From: Acidobacteriaceae bacterium
GTDB taxonomy: Bacteria > Acidobacteriota > Terriglobia > Bryobacterales > Bryobacteraceae
Assembly: GCA_019240405.1 (NCBI GenBank)
Contig: JAFAYL010000059.1
Span: 90,246-154,245, forward strand
DNA: 64,000 nucleotides
Reading direction: 5' to 3'
Each line of letters begins with the position of its first letter. Position 1 is the first letter of the stretch. The notes under the pieces are model-generated. The model searched no databases. It was not told where the DNA came from and saw only the letters and a program-made list of their open reading frames with translations. The translations under genes were made by a program, and so were the position numbers. Below are positions 53,314 through 61,981 of the stretch, piece by piece.

Positions 53314-54942
53314 ATGGAACGCGCGAATTGGCCCTGTCGCCAGGCCGCGTTATATTTCGCGACCCTATTTGTCGCAGCCATAACATATGGGCAATCCACA
53401 TCCGCCAGCTCAACTAATAACTCCTCTGTAGATCAAGCAATCCCGCCGGCGGTGGCGAAAGAGCTAGACGCGCTGAAGAAGCGCATCGAGGCACTGGAGA
53501 CGGAACTGAAGAATAGCCGGATACAGGCACAACTTAACGAAGCGTCCCAGCAAGTTCCCGCAAACACAACCGAACAGACCAATGCCGCGCCCGTTGTTAC
53601 TACTAGGGCGGGCAGCAGTCCAAGGGGCGTCGAGCCGAACTCTCCCGATCAGACTGCCGCAGCCGCGCAGAGCACACCCGCTGAGCCATTCTCCTTTGCC
53701 GACTTTTCCTGGCTAACCGGCAACTCACGCGAGACTGAATCGCCCCTTGAAACCAAGGTCTTCACAGGCGAACTGAGGGTTGATACGGACTATGTTTACG
53801 ATTTCAATCACCCGGCCGATCACAGCATTGGCGGCTCGAGCGAAGTCTTCCGCGCGGGCGAGGTACAGCTCACTCAGTTTGGTATTGGCGGTGACTTTCA
53901 CTGGAATAACGTGCGCGGCAGATTAATGACGCAGTTCGGCATGTACTCAGAAACCACCCCGCGCAACGACGCAAGCCCTGCGCGCGGACAGTGGGATCTC
54001 GATACAGCCTACCGCTATATTTCGGAAGCATACGGCGGCTATCACTTTAATAAGTGGAACGGCATTAATGTGGACGCTGGAATATTTATGTCCTATGTAG
54101 GTCTCTTCAGTTACTATCAGTTCGATAACTGGGCATATCAACCTTCTTACGTTTCATCGAACACGCCGTGGTTCTTCAATGGCGTGCGGGTACAAATATT
54201 TCCTACTGAAAAATTGAAGATCGAGCCGTGGTTCGTTAATGGCTGGCAGTCCTACGGCACTTTTAATAAGTCGCCCGGCCTCGGTCTTCAGATCCTATAT
54301 CGCCCGGCCGGATGGCTTTCGATTCTCGGAAACCAATACGAAGGCGCGGACACGCTCGGGATTTCCGGACGAAGGCGCGTTCACACCGACGACAGCGTAC
54401 AAATCAAGTACTACGACAATCCGGCGCGCTTGCTCGATAAAGCCGCAATGACGATCACCGTCGACGCCGGATGCGAATTCGGCAGCAACAGCGGAGTCCA
54501 TTGCTCTGGAGGCAATCGCGCCAAACCATCACAGTATTTTCTCGGCTTCATGACGTACCAACGCTTCTGGTTCCATAAGGACCTGTTCGGTTTCACAATC
54601 GGCGGCGGCGCAATCAACAATCCGGGGCGATATCTTGTGCTCTTGCCGCCGATCAACGGTGCGACTGCAATCACCGGAACGCCATACTTCACCGAGAATC
54701 CAGGCGACCCTTACAAGGCCTGGGACACATCGGCGACATTCGATTACATGCCAAAGCAGTTCATCACGTGGCGCTTTGAGTACAACCATCGCGCGTCTAA
54801 CGTGCCTTATTTCACTGGACCGGGCGGGATCACTCCTCCCGGCGGCAATAATGGTTCACCCGGACTGCTTGTGCCCGGCTGGAATCCTGATCTGCGCAAA
54901 CGAGAGAACCGGCTCATCATCGCAATCCTCGTGAAACTCTGA
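53314..54942 (+). CDS. Outer-membrane beta-barrel protein with N-terminal coiled coil (kdp operon)
   Basis: The 542-aa protein has a signal peptide (1-27), a coiled coil at about 48-75 (ELDALKKRIEALETELKNSR), a Thr/Pro/Gln-rich linker to about 135, and then alternating beta strands to the C-terminus. The barrel part begins near TKVFTGELRVDTDYVYDFNH and contains AYGGYHFNKWNGINVDAGIF. This resembles putative porins of the OmpL-like (BBP2) type. It starts 12 bases after kdpC on the same strand, so it is almost certainly in the kdp transcript. A role in K+ or small-solute passage over the outer membrane is inference. Confidence 0.75.
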   Translation: MERANWPCRQAALYFATLFVAAITYGQSTSASSTNNSSVDQAIPPAVAKELDALKKRIEALETELKNSRIQAQLNEASQQVPANTTEQTNAAPVVTTRAGSSPRGVEPNSPDQTAAAAQSTPAEPFSFADFSWLTGNSRETESPLETKVFTGELRVDTDYVYDFNHPADHSIGGSSEVFRAGEVQLTQFGIGGDFHWNNVRGRLMTQFGMYSETTPRNDASPARGQWDLDTAYRYISEAYGGYHFNKWNGINVDAGIFMSYVGLFSYYQFDNWAYQPSYVSSNTPWFFNGVRVQIFPTEKLKIEPWFVNGWQSYGTFNKSPGLGLQILYRPAGWLSILGNQYEGADTLGISGRRRVHTDDSVQIKYYDNPARLLDKAAMTITVDAGCEFGSNSGVHCSGGNRAKPSQYFLGFMTYQRFWFHKDLFGFTIGGGAINNPGRYLVLLPPINGATAITGTPYFTENPGDPYKAWDTSATFDYMPKQFITWRFEYNHRASNVPYFTGPGGITPPGGNNGSPGLLVPGWNPDLRKRENRLIIAILVKL

Positions 54943-54982
54943 TCCTCCCTGATAGAAACTAGCAGCTAGCAGGAAACACACT

Positions 54983-56425
54983 ATGTCTAAGCTCATCCGC
55001 CGAACGCTTGCTACAACTGCCCGCACGACAGCTTTTGTAATTTGCGTGGTCAGCTCAGCTTCAGCAATTGGTCAGACCGCTACCTCTGAAACTTCAACTC
55101 ACGATGACTCTGACCTTAGGCAGCAAGTAATCGAATTGCGAGCCCTTGTCGGTAAACTCCAAGCGCGCGTTGACGAATTGGAGAAACATTCTCAGCCGCA
55201 GCAGGCAGAGGCAACAGCGAGCGGGCTGGTAACTGTCGCGCAACCGCAGCAATCTGCTTCCCAACCACCAGCCGCAAATACGCGTCCGGCTTCGGCCTCG
55301 TCCGATTTCCTGCATGGCACAACAATCAATTTTCTTTTCGATGCATATTACGAATACAACTTCAACAACCCGATTGGTCGAGTTAACCTTCTACGCGCAT
55401 ATGACGTCAGCAGTAATGCCATTAGCCTGAATCAAGCGGATCTTGTGATTGAGAATGCCGCCGATCCAGCAAAGGAAAAGCGCTTTGGTCTGCGGCTGGA
55501 TTTCCAATATGGGCAAGCCACGCAAACGCTTCAAGGGAATCCGCTCAATGAGCCCCGCCCCGACATTTATCGAAACATTTTCCAGGCATACGGCACTTAC
55601 GTTGCGCCTATTGGTAGCGGTCTGACGCTGGACGTCGGAAAGTTCGCGAGCTCGCTCGGGGTCGAGGGGAATTACACCAAAGATCAGATGAACTACTCGC
55701 GCGCCTACTGGTTCAATTTTCTGCCCTTCTATCACATGGGTTTGCGCGCGAATTACAAGCTCAACAACGTGCTTGCCCTGAACTATTGGTTAGTCAACGG
55801 CACTCAGCAAACGGAACCGTTCAACGGCTTCAAGGATCAGTTTTTTGGGCTCGCCATCCAGCCCGCCAAGACCATCACCTGGAATGTGAACTATTATTTG
55901 GGCCAGGAGCATCCCGACGTCATCTTCTTCCCAAATGGCAACGTTCCGCCAAATCTCCCCACCGAACAAGGCCTCCCGTTCGAGCCCATCGTCAACGCGC
56001 CAAGCGGGAAGCTCCACATTTTTGACACCTACGCAACCTGGAATACGACACCAAAGCTCACACTGGCGCTCGAAGGCGATTACGTAGTCGAACGGCTATT
56101 CACTTACTCACATCCTTCTATGACCGCAGGTGGCGCAGCCTATGCGCGGTATCAAACCTCGCCTAAAGTTGCGTTCGCGGCACGAGCTGAATATCTCTCC
56201 GATCGCGGTGGGCTTTTTACCGGCCTAACCCAGGCGCTCAAAGAAACCACTTTCACAACCGACTACAAACTAGCCGATGGATTTCTCCTGCGCGGCGAAT
56301 GGCGGCGCGATTTTTCGAACCGGCCTTTTTTCCTAACCAGCAATCTCGGAATCTTCAAGAAGGAGCAGAACACCTCGACGCTCGGCATGGTTTGGTGGTT
56401 CGGCGACAAACAAGGTACCTGGTAA
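54983..56425 (+). CDS. Putative porin, OmpL-like (BBP2) family, second barrel of the kdp operon
   Basis: The 480-aa protein has a signal peptide (1-31, ending SAIGQ), a coiled coil (DLRQQVIELRALVGKLQARV, about 45-70), a Gln/Ala/Pro linker, then barrel strands starting FLFDAYYEYNFNNPIGRVNL. SYS-type family motifs include VGKFASSLGVEGNYTKDQMN and SRAYWFNFLPFYHMGLRANY. It shares the layout of the upstream gene but only weak sequence similarity. It lies 40 bases after that gene and 43 bases before the short kdpD, hence in the same operon. Confidence 0.78.
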   Translation: MSKLIRRTLATTARTTAFVICVVSSASAIGQTATSETSTHDDSDLRQQVIELRALVGKLQARVDELEKHSQPQQAEATASGLVTVAQPQQSASQPPAANTRPASASSDFLHGTTINFLFDAYYEYNFNNPIGRVNLLRAYDVSSNAISLNQADLVIENAADPAKEKRFGLRLDFQYGQATQTLQGNPLNEPRPDIYRNIFQAYGTYVAPIGSGLTLDVGKFASSLGVEGNYTKDQMNYSRAYWFNFLPFYHMGLRANYKLNNVLALNYWLVNGTQQTEPFNGFKDQFFGLAIQPAKTITWNVNYYLGQEHPDVIFFPNGNVPPNLPTEQGLPFEPIVNAPSGKLHIFDTYATWNTTPKLTLALEGDYVVERLFTYSHPSMTAGGAAYARYQTSPKVAFAARAEYLSDRGGLFTGLTQALKETTFTTDYKLADGFLLRGEWRRDFSNRPFFLTSNLGIFKKEQNTSTLGMVWWFGDKQGTW

Positions 56426-56468
56426 GTACCGCTTACAGCTCGTTCCCTAAGCGCCTGATAATAGAGAT

Positions 56469-57572
56469 GTGCCAACGGTGACGGAACGGAAGCCCACGCC
56501 GGAGCAGTTGCTCCAGCAGGTGGAATCTGAAGAACAGTACCAATCGCGCGGCCGGCTCAAAGTTTTCTTGGGCTATGCATCGGGAGTCGGCAAGAGCTTC
56601 CGCATGATCGACGAGGGCCGGCGGCGTTATGAGCGCGGTCAGGATGTCGTGGTTGGGGCTGTTCAGCCAGACCTCTCTCCAGACGTTCGCCACGCGATTT
56701 CTGCTCTCGAAGTCATACCGTTGAAGGCCGTGAACGGCAAGTTGGTTATGGATGTAGAGACCATCCTGCTGCGCCATCCCGGTGTCTGCCTCGTCGATGG
56801 CCTCGCTTACGACAATCCTCCGGGATCGCCCCACGAAAAGCGCTGGCAGGATGTCCAGCAGTTACTCGAAGCGGGTATCTCCGTCATCACTTCTGTCAAT
56901 TTGCAGCACATCGCGGAGAAACGTGAGCAGGTGGAAGCGATTACTGGAAAACACGTCAGCCAGACCGTACCCCTTAGCTTCGTTAGAACAGCCGACGAGA
57001 TCGTGATCGTCGACGCGCCGCCGGACACGTGCATGCGGATTTCGGAGGACGGGAATCCCGATACGGTCAAACAGCTCAGCCAGCAGCAGCTTTCGGAGCT
57101 TCGCGAAATTGCGCTGCTGCTAGCGGCTGATGTGGTTGACGAACAGCTCGAGCACTACCTCGCGCGCCATGGCATTCAGCAGGTCTGGGGCACGCAAGAG
57201 CGCATCCTGGTGTGCCTTTCGCCGCGTGTCGATGCCAAAAGGATGATCGACAGCGCCGCGCGAAATCGCGACCGTTTCCACGGCGAGCTTATCGCTGTTC
57301 ATTTAAACCGGCCCGACTGGGCGCCTGAAGAACGCGAAGCGGTAGAACGCGGGGTCGAGCTCGCCCGTCAGAAGAACGCCGAGATCGTCGAGTTGGACGG
57401 CGAAGATCCGGTGGACACCGTTCTGCGCTTTGCGCGCCGCCGCGGAATCACACAAATCTACGTGGGCCACAAAGGACGCGACAGTTTGTGGGAGCGCGCC
57501 TTTGGAAGCGATCTGGACCGGCTTATCAGTACCTCCGACGGCTTTGATGTGCGCGTTTTCCCGCATTCCTAG
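56469..57572 (+). CDS. kdpD: Short KdpD: KdpD N-domain and universal-stress domain without histidine kinase
   Basis: The 367-aa protein starts with GTG at 56469 (a second GTG at 56478 is possible). Residues 25-235 are the KdpD N-terminal domain, with Walker A GYASGVGKS (35-43) and a Walker B-like VCLVDGLAYDNPPGSPH. Residues 244-367 are a universal stress protein domain (ERILVCLSPRVDAKRMIDSA). The four-helix membrane region, GAF and kinase domains of full-length KdpD (about 900 aa) are missing and the stop is clean. Short KdpD forms are known in cyanobacteria. Without a kinase it may sense K+, ATP or a cyclic nucleotide and act on another regulator (inference). Confidence 0.85.
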   Translation: MPTVTERKPTPEQLLQQVESEEQYQSRGRLKVFLGYASGVGKSFRMIDEGRRRYERGQDVVVGAVQPDLSPDVRHAISALEVIPLKAVNGKLVMDVETILLRHPGVCLVDGLAYDNPPGSPHEKRWQDVQQLLEAGISVITSVNLQHIAEKREQVEAITGKHVSQTVPLSFVRTADEIVIVDAPPDTCMRISEDGNPDTVKQLSQQQLSELREIALLLAADVVDEQLEHYLARHGIQQVWGTQERILVCLSPRVDAKRMIDSAARNRDRFHGELIAVHLNRPDWAPEEREAVERGVELARQKNAEIVELDGEDPVDTVLRFARRRGITQIYVGHKGRDSLWERAFGSDLDRLISTSDGFDVRVFPHS

Positions 57573-58333
57573 ACGCGGGCCACAAAAAAAATCCGCCCCA
57601 CGCCAAGCCTTGATCGAATACCCGCATCTGCTGCTGGAACCGCTTCAATTTCGCCGAATCCAGCATCGTTGAGCGCGATCAGGATCTCGGATTCCGGATA
57701 GCATTTCTGCTCGACAACACTTCTGCGTTGTTCCCATAAATCATCGGCTTCCCGCCTTGTAAACCATATGACCTCTGTGCGGGCCTTCTTTTCATCAACG
57801 TCGTAACTGCCGCGCACTAGCCCGATACTGCCGTCACGGATGTTTACCGTCCATCGCTGCCGCCAGTCATGGTCGCTCAAATACGCATGTTCCAGATTCA
57901 TATCGAAGACAAACATGCCACCCGGCTCGAGCACGCGACATACGCCGCGGAAAACGCTGCGGAGCTCCTCGATCGATAAGACATGATTGAGCGAATCAAA
58001 CGTAGAGAGCGCAGCTTGATAGCGCGATTCAAGCTGAATTGCTCTCGCATCCTGAACTCGGAGGTCAACATCCGGCAAATCTGCCCGGGCCTGTGCGATA
58101 AGCGCCGCAGAGGAATCAATCCCGGTAACTTTATACCCTCGGGTGACGAGCTCTTTGGTAACATGACCCGACCCGCAGCAAACGTCTAAAACGGTGGAAC
58201 CTGGCGGCACCTGCGAAAAGAAAAGCTTTTCGAGCGCCGGCTTTGCTGCCGGTAAATACCAATCAGCCCAAAGCTCGTGATATATACCGGCAATGTCGTC
58301 GTAGGAAGAAGAAGGCACTTGGGACAAGTTCAA
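57569..58333 (-). CDS. Class I SAM-dependent methyltransferase
   Basis: The 254-aa protein contains the SAM-binding glycine-rich motif VLDVCCGSGHVTKELVTRGY, followed by the acidic GIDSSAALI and the later ALSTFDSLNHV and LEPGGMFVFDMNLEH motifs. This is the ubiquinone/menaquinone-type or small-molecule class I fold. It does not match a known target-specific subfamily that I can name. It is convergent with the short kdpD and overlaps its stop by 4 bases. Confidence 0.88.
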   Translation of the reverse strand: MNLSQVPSSSYDDIAGIYHELWADWYLPAAKPALEKLFFSQVPPGSTVLDVCCGSGHVTKELVTRGYKVTGIDSSAALIAQARADLPDVDLRVQDARAIQLESRYQAALSTFDSLNHVLSIEELRSVFRGVCRVLEPGGMFVFDMNLEHAYLSDHDWRQRWTVNIRDGSIGLVRGSYDVDEKKARTEVIWFTRREADDLWEQRRSVVEQKCYPESEILIALNDAGFGEIEAVPAADAGIRSRLGVGRIFFVARV

Positions 58334-58521
58334 CCATATCCGATAGCTTCATCGCGCTTCCACGTCCTAGCGTTTCACTCGACGGCTGCCATACAGAAAC
58401 GCATCGCAGAAACCCGCGCCGTTGAAAATATTCCAACTCCGCTCTTTGAACCTGAGCTGAATCTGCAAGACGAGAGCCGCCCTCATGCTGCCTGATGGCG
58501 AGCGGAGTGCGGCCTTGCCGG

Positions 58522-59325
58522 TTATTTATTGGCTGAGCCGGGCTCCGATTGTTTCCGGTGGAATTGCGCTACGGTCGTATCCGGCATCATGTGACCCGCT
58601 GCGGCCTGAAGCTTATTCTTAAACGATCCAGCCACGACGTGATCCTTCCCCGCCATCAAAGCCTCGAAGCCCTCGCGCGCCACTTCGGCCGGATCGTCCT
58701 TCTCACTTACGCCTAACTTGGTGTCATCGAGTCCCGCGCGATGGAAGAAATCAGTCTCCGTAGCGCCGGGCATTAATGCCGTAACCGTTACGCCGGTATC
58801 GTTCAATTCATTGCGGATAGCTTGTGCGAATGAGGTCAAAAATGCTTTCGAGGCTCCATAAACTGCCTCAAAAGGAGCAGGCATGGTTCCTGCAATTGAC
58901 GAAGTGAACAGAATCCGGCCATGTCCCTGCTGAAGCATGTCCTTTACGACGCGTTTGGTCAGGTGCACAGGCGAAGTCACATTAAGTCGAATCAGGTTGA
59001 GCTCCGATTCCAGCTCCGTGTCCCTCGCAAAGTCGCCACCGACTCCCACCCCGGCGTTAATCGCGATCGAATCCACCGACCGGCCCGAGGATCTGATTGT
59101 TTCGTACAGTTGTTCCACGCCGTCATAATCGGCTAAGTCCGCCTGCACTGTCTCGATGTTCGCGCCAAGTGATTCGAGGGAACGCGCCGCTTCCGTGATG
59201 CGCTCGCTTTGCGAAACAATCAGCAGGTCGAAGCCGTTTTGCGCAAACTGCTTGGCGAGCTCGAACCCAATCCCGCTCGAAGCTCCAGTCACGACTGCTA
59301 AAGGTCTGCTTGATCCGTCTCTCAT
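58522..59325 (-). CDS. Short-chain dehydrogenase/reductase
   Basis: The 267-aa protein starts at the ATG at 59325, behind a GAGGAGAG ribosome site; the frame extends 88 codons upstream but without SDR sequence. It has the Rossmann motif VVTGASSGIGFELAKQFA (TGASSGIG), the INAG motif, and the catalytic Ser142 or Ser143 in LFTSSIAG with Tyr156-Lys160 in VYGASK. This is a classical NAD(P)-dependent SDR reductase. The substrate is unknown. Confidence 0.92.
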   Translation of the reverse strand: MRDGSSRPLAVVTGASSGIGFELAKQFAQNGFDLLIVSQSERITEAARSLESLGANIETVQADLADYDGVEQLYETIRSSGRSVDSIAINAGVGVGGDFARDTELESELNLIRLNVTSPVHLTKRVVKDMLQQGHGRILFTSSIAGTMPAPFEAVYGASKAFLTSFAQAIRNELNDTGVTVTALMPGATETDFFHRAGLDDTKLGVSEKDDPAEVAREGFEALMAGKDHVVAGSFKNKLQAAAGHMMPDTTVAQFHRKQSEPGSANK

Positions 59326-59503
59326 AATGCCGTTCTCTCCTCGATTTGAGACGGCTCCACTTCTCGCGGTATTTCCCACGCAAAAATTCTGGCAAATCTG
59401 TGCGTAACAGGTGATTGGAGTGCGGGCCGGGTCGACCGACAGACCAGCACCCTCGGGCATGAGGCTATCCACGCCGTGGGCGCGCGATCTCCACTGCTGA
59501 ACC

Positions 59504-59581
59504 AGCAGATTCGAGAGCAAGCCGCGTAAGCGACTCCCCTCCATAAACGGCGGCCGAGCTTCATTCCAGTGATACGTCGCA
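59504..59581 (+). repeat. Imperfect direct repeat, copy 1 (flanking the RES/Xre pair)
   Basis: AGCAGATTCGAGAGCAAGCCGCGTAAGC is followed by a divergent centre and GAGCTTCATTCC-n2-TGATACGTCGC. The copy at 60633-60708 has the same outer parts: 26 of 28 and 21 of 25 positions agree. The region 59326-59655 around it contains no supported gene. Confidence 0.7.
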
Positions 59582-59655
59582 AATTGCACGTGACAGTTTG
59601 CCCGCCATTCGAAAGGAATGCGACGCGCAACCCAAGCATGCGATACATCCGGCCG

Positions 59656-60096
59656 TCATTTTTTCAGCCGGACGTCAAACGGATACAGCAAAGCCTCAAC
59701 AATCCGGAATTTCTTTGCATCGGGATGAGTAGGATTGAGGAGAAAATTCACGGTTTCGGGAACGATTGCGCTAGGAACACGCAGCAAAGCAGTGTCCTTC
59801 TTCTGAAGCCATGCTGTTCCCAAGTCCCGTGTCAACTCCAACTGCGATTGCCACCCGGCTGGCAGCCCGTCACATTTAATCGCTTGAACCTGTACTTCCG
59901 GTGCCTCGATCTTCAGCAAAGTGAAATCCGGCGGCACGTCGTTGGCGCTGGTATGAACACACACTTCAAGCAGCGCGCCCGCCGCGCTCTCCGCCAAATA
60001 CACAATCGGCTGGCCGGCATGGTGCCAGCGGCCAGGCGACCGCAAACCTCCTGTTCCGCCAAGGTCCCGGTGGCGGCTGATCCTCCATAGGATCAT
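59656..60096 (-). CDS. RES-domain toxin (NAD+-degrading type)
   Basis: The 146-aa protein has the RES motif order: Arg23 in PGRWHHAGQPIVYLAES, Tyr33 in IVYLAES and Glu44 in ALLEVCVH, equivalent to the G-R-W-N-x-x-G-x-P-V-x-Y and L-L-E family positions. Characterised RES toxins degrade or phosphorolyse cellular NAD+. The start ATG directly abuts the antitoxin stop (TAAATG), the standard layout of this module. The C-terminus ends VRLKK. Confidence 0.88.
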   Translation of the reverse strand: MILWRISRHRDLGGTGGLRSPGRWHHAGQPIVYLAESAAGALLEVCVHTSANDVPPDFTLLKIEAPEVQVQAIKCDGLPAGWQSQLELTRDLGTAWLQKKDTALLRVPSAIVPETVNFLLNPTHPDAKKFRIVEALLYPFDVRLKK

Positions 60097-60516
60097 TTAG
60101 ACGAACATGCCGTCGTCGATCTGAATCAGCAATTCTTCCACGATCCGGCTCCCCATATCGGTTTTGAGGAGCGACAGTGGCGGGCGCCCCTCCAGCCTCG
60201 GATGGGGTTTGCGCAGCCATTCCAAGGCCCGCTGGCGAGTGCCGTAGACCGACTCTGCCAACGAAACCGTCCGGATTACCCGCAATACTCGATCCGACTC
60301 TTCAATGGTCAGCTTTTCACGGCGGGAGCGCCGATGCTGGAGCGTGCGCAGCGGAATAACGGTGACATCGATTTCTGACCGCTCAAGGCCAAGATTGATC
60401 AGGCGACTAATAACTGCGGGAGCGAGCCGCTCCTCTACAATCCGCAGGAGGTCAGCTTCTGTTGCGGGTGGCTTGCGTCCAAGCCAATTGCCGATTTGGG
60501 TATTCGGCGAATTCAT
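60097..60516 (-). CDS. Xre/MbcA/ParS-type antitoxin (DUF2384)
   Basis: The 139-aa product begins at the ATG at 60516 (MNSPNTQIGNWLGRKPPATE). An N-terminal helical region with a weak Xre-like fold is followed by the toxin-binding domain: EESDRVLRVIRTVSLAESVY, RQRALEWLRKPHPRLEGRPP and LLKTDMGSRIVEELL. The last block occupies the toxin active site in known pairs. The gene precedes the toxin and is read with it. It is expected to repress its own promoter, which should lie upstream of 60516. Confidence 0.9.
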   Translation of the reverse strand: MNSPNTQIGNWLGRKPPATEADLLRIVEERLAPAVISRLINLGLERSEIDVTVIPLRTLQHRRSRREKLTIEESDRVLRVIRTVSLAESVYGTRQRALEWLRKPHPRLEGRPPLSLLKTDMGSRIVEELLIQIDDGMFV

Positions 60517-60890
60517 GATCGAAATACTTACTACATTATGCCACGTAGTTCCTGGCAAAGTGTAGAGTTTCAGCGGATCAAAATGCGGAGCGTCGCCGAC
60601 CGACGAAGATCGCAGTCGCATTTTTATAAATCAGCAGATTAGGGAGCAAGCCGCGTAAGCAGCTTGCTGCACACAGAGCGGCGAGCTTCGTTCCTATGAT
60701 GCGTCGCGATTCCAATTGATGGATTACCCGTAATTCGCCCAGAACTCCTGAATCTCTCGTGTGCAGCTATTGCGGACATACAGCCGGTTCCACAAACACT
60801 GATTAGAGGTGCAGTGTCCCTTTCTGCTTCGAGAATGTGAACCGCCACTCTCCAATCCGCGTTGCTCAGAGAATTTAGCAGCACAGGCGA
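60517..60890. other. Non-coding region upstream of the toxin-antitoxin pair
   Basis: This 374-base stretch holds the presumed antitoxin promoter and the second copy of the direct repeat (60633-60708). A minus-strand open frame at 60639-60884 (81 codons) runs through the repeat; it shows no motif, so I do not call it a gene. Nothing else is recognisable. Confidence 0.5.
60633..60708 (+). repeat. Imperfect direct repeat, copy 2 (flanking the RES/Xre pair)
   Basis: This is the counterpart of 59504-59581 in the same orientation, with AGCAGATTAGGGAGCAAGCC and GAGCTTCGTTCC-n2-TGATGCGTCGC. About 1.1 kb containing the whole toxin-antitoxin pair separates the two copies. Confidence 0.7.
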
Positions 60891-61463
60891 TCAGAAGAGG
60901 TAAGGCACGAGGGCTGCGGTCTCATGGGCATAGGTGGCGTATGTCTGCCCAAACTGGGAGCGCATCCATTGCTCTTCCATGCGAAGCTTGAGCCAAAGTA
61001 CGAGGAAGATAAGGACGAAACTGATAAATCCGCGCACCTGGGAGAGGGCGATCGCGGTACCAAGAAACCCGGCCAGAAAGCCGGTGTAGATGGGGTGACG
61101 AACCACTGCATAGGGCCCGGTGGTGATCAGTTCGTGGCCCTGCTTAATCGTGACAGAGCGGCTCCAGTTTTCGCCCAGGTGCTCTCGCGCCCAAACGGCG
61201 AAGAGAAGGCCGGCGATCATGACGGAGGCTCCCAGCCAGAAGGACCAAAGCCCAGCCGGCCAGATCTGAAGATAGAGCCAGCGCGGCGGAATGTGAGTTG
61301 TCAAGAGCAGGACAATCGCGATCAGGTAGGTGAGGGCGCGCAGGATACGCGAGGCGACGGGCTCGAGACGCCGGGTGGTTTTCGTATGCACGGCTTTGAT
61401 CTGCCAGTAGATGAGAAAGGCGATCCAGAGAGCGGGAAAGAAAGATTCGTAGAACCAGAGCAC
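60891..61463 (-). CDS. Isoprenylcysteine/phospholipid N-methyltransferase-like membrane protein
   Basis: The 190-aa protein starts with GTG at 61463 and has four or five membrane segments. The C-terminal signature GHELITTGPYAVVRHPIYTG, followed by LRMEEQWMRSQFGQTYATY, is that of the ICMT/PEMT family, in which the R-H-P segment and the E-E/E-x-x-L segment bind SAM. Bacterial members methylate diverse lipids or small molecules. The acceptor here cannot be named. Confidence 0.88.
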   Translation of the reverse strand: MLWFYESFFPALWIAFLIYWQIKAVHTKTTRRLEPVASRILRALTYLIAIVLLLTTHIPPRWLYLQIWPAGLWSFWLGASVMIAGLLFAVWAREHLGENWSRSVTIKQGHELITTGPYAVVRHPIYTGFLAGFLGTAIALSQVRGFISFVLIFLVLWLKLRMEEQWMRSQFGQTYATYAHETAALVPYLF

Positions 61464-61981
61464 GCAGGCCCTCCAGGCGCTGAAGATATTACGCAGCCGG
61501 ACCAGGTGGGGGTTCCAGTGCCAGCGAGCTTTTTCACCACGAACCGAGGGCTACGCCGAGACCGCTCCGACGCCGAGTGCTGCTGATTCGTTGCCCACCC
61601 TGATGTCAATGTCCAGTTTGCGCGTTGTATGTCCAATGGGGGTCGAAGACGTTCAAAAGGGGTCCGTTATAGCCGCTCCTTTAACGAAATCTCGCAGGTA
61701 CGCCCGCAGCTGGTCGGTGCACATGCCGGAACACGCTACCCTCTCATCCCCAGATGCGTTTGTTGCCGCCAAGTCTTCTAAGTCACGATACAGCTTTGCG
61801 CCGCGCCGAACACACCATGCAAGTTTCGTGGGCATTATCGCAGACAGTAAACGACGTAATCGAATTGTTGCCCTCAAATTCATCGACGTGGTTCGAGCGA
61901 TGCCCGGAAAATATCAATCCGAAACCCGCGCATGACAGCAATCGCTTCCGAGCAGTATCTTAGCCTAACCACTCTAAAATT
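61464..61981. other. Non-coding region between divergent genes
   Basis: Over 500 bases lie between the ICMT-like gene and the SpoIIE-type gene. Two opposing open frames occur (plus 61591-61935, minus 61653-61883), but neither has a ribosome site, recognisable motif or plausible composition. I see no structured RNA here. A decayed gene is possible. Confidence 0.4.

Noticed and set aside
60639..60884. Minus-strand 81-codon frame across the second direct repeat
   Set aside because: No homologous peptide is preserved in the same frame of the first repeat copy, so it is unlikely to be coding.
61653..61883. Minus-strand 76-codon frame, and opposing plus frame 61591-61935
   Set aside because: Neither has a ribosome site or recognisable domain; they overlap each other.
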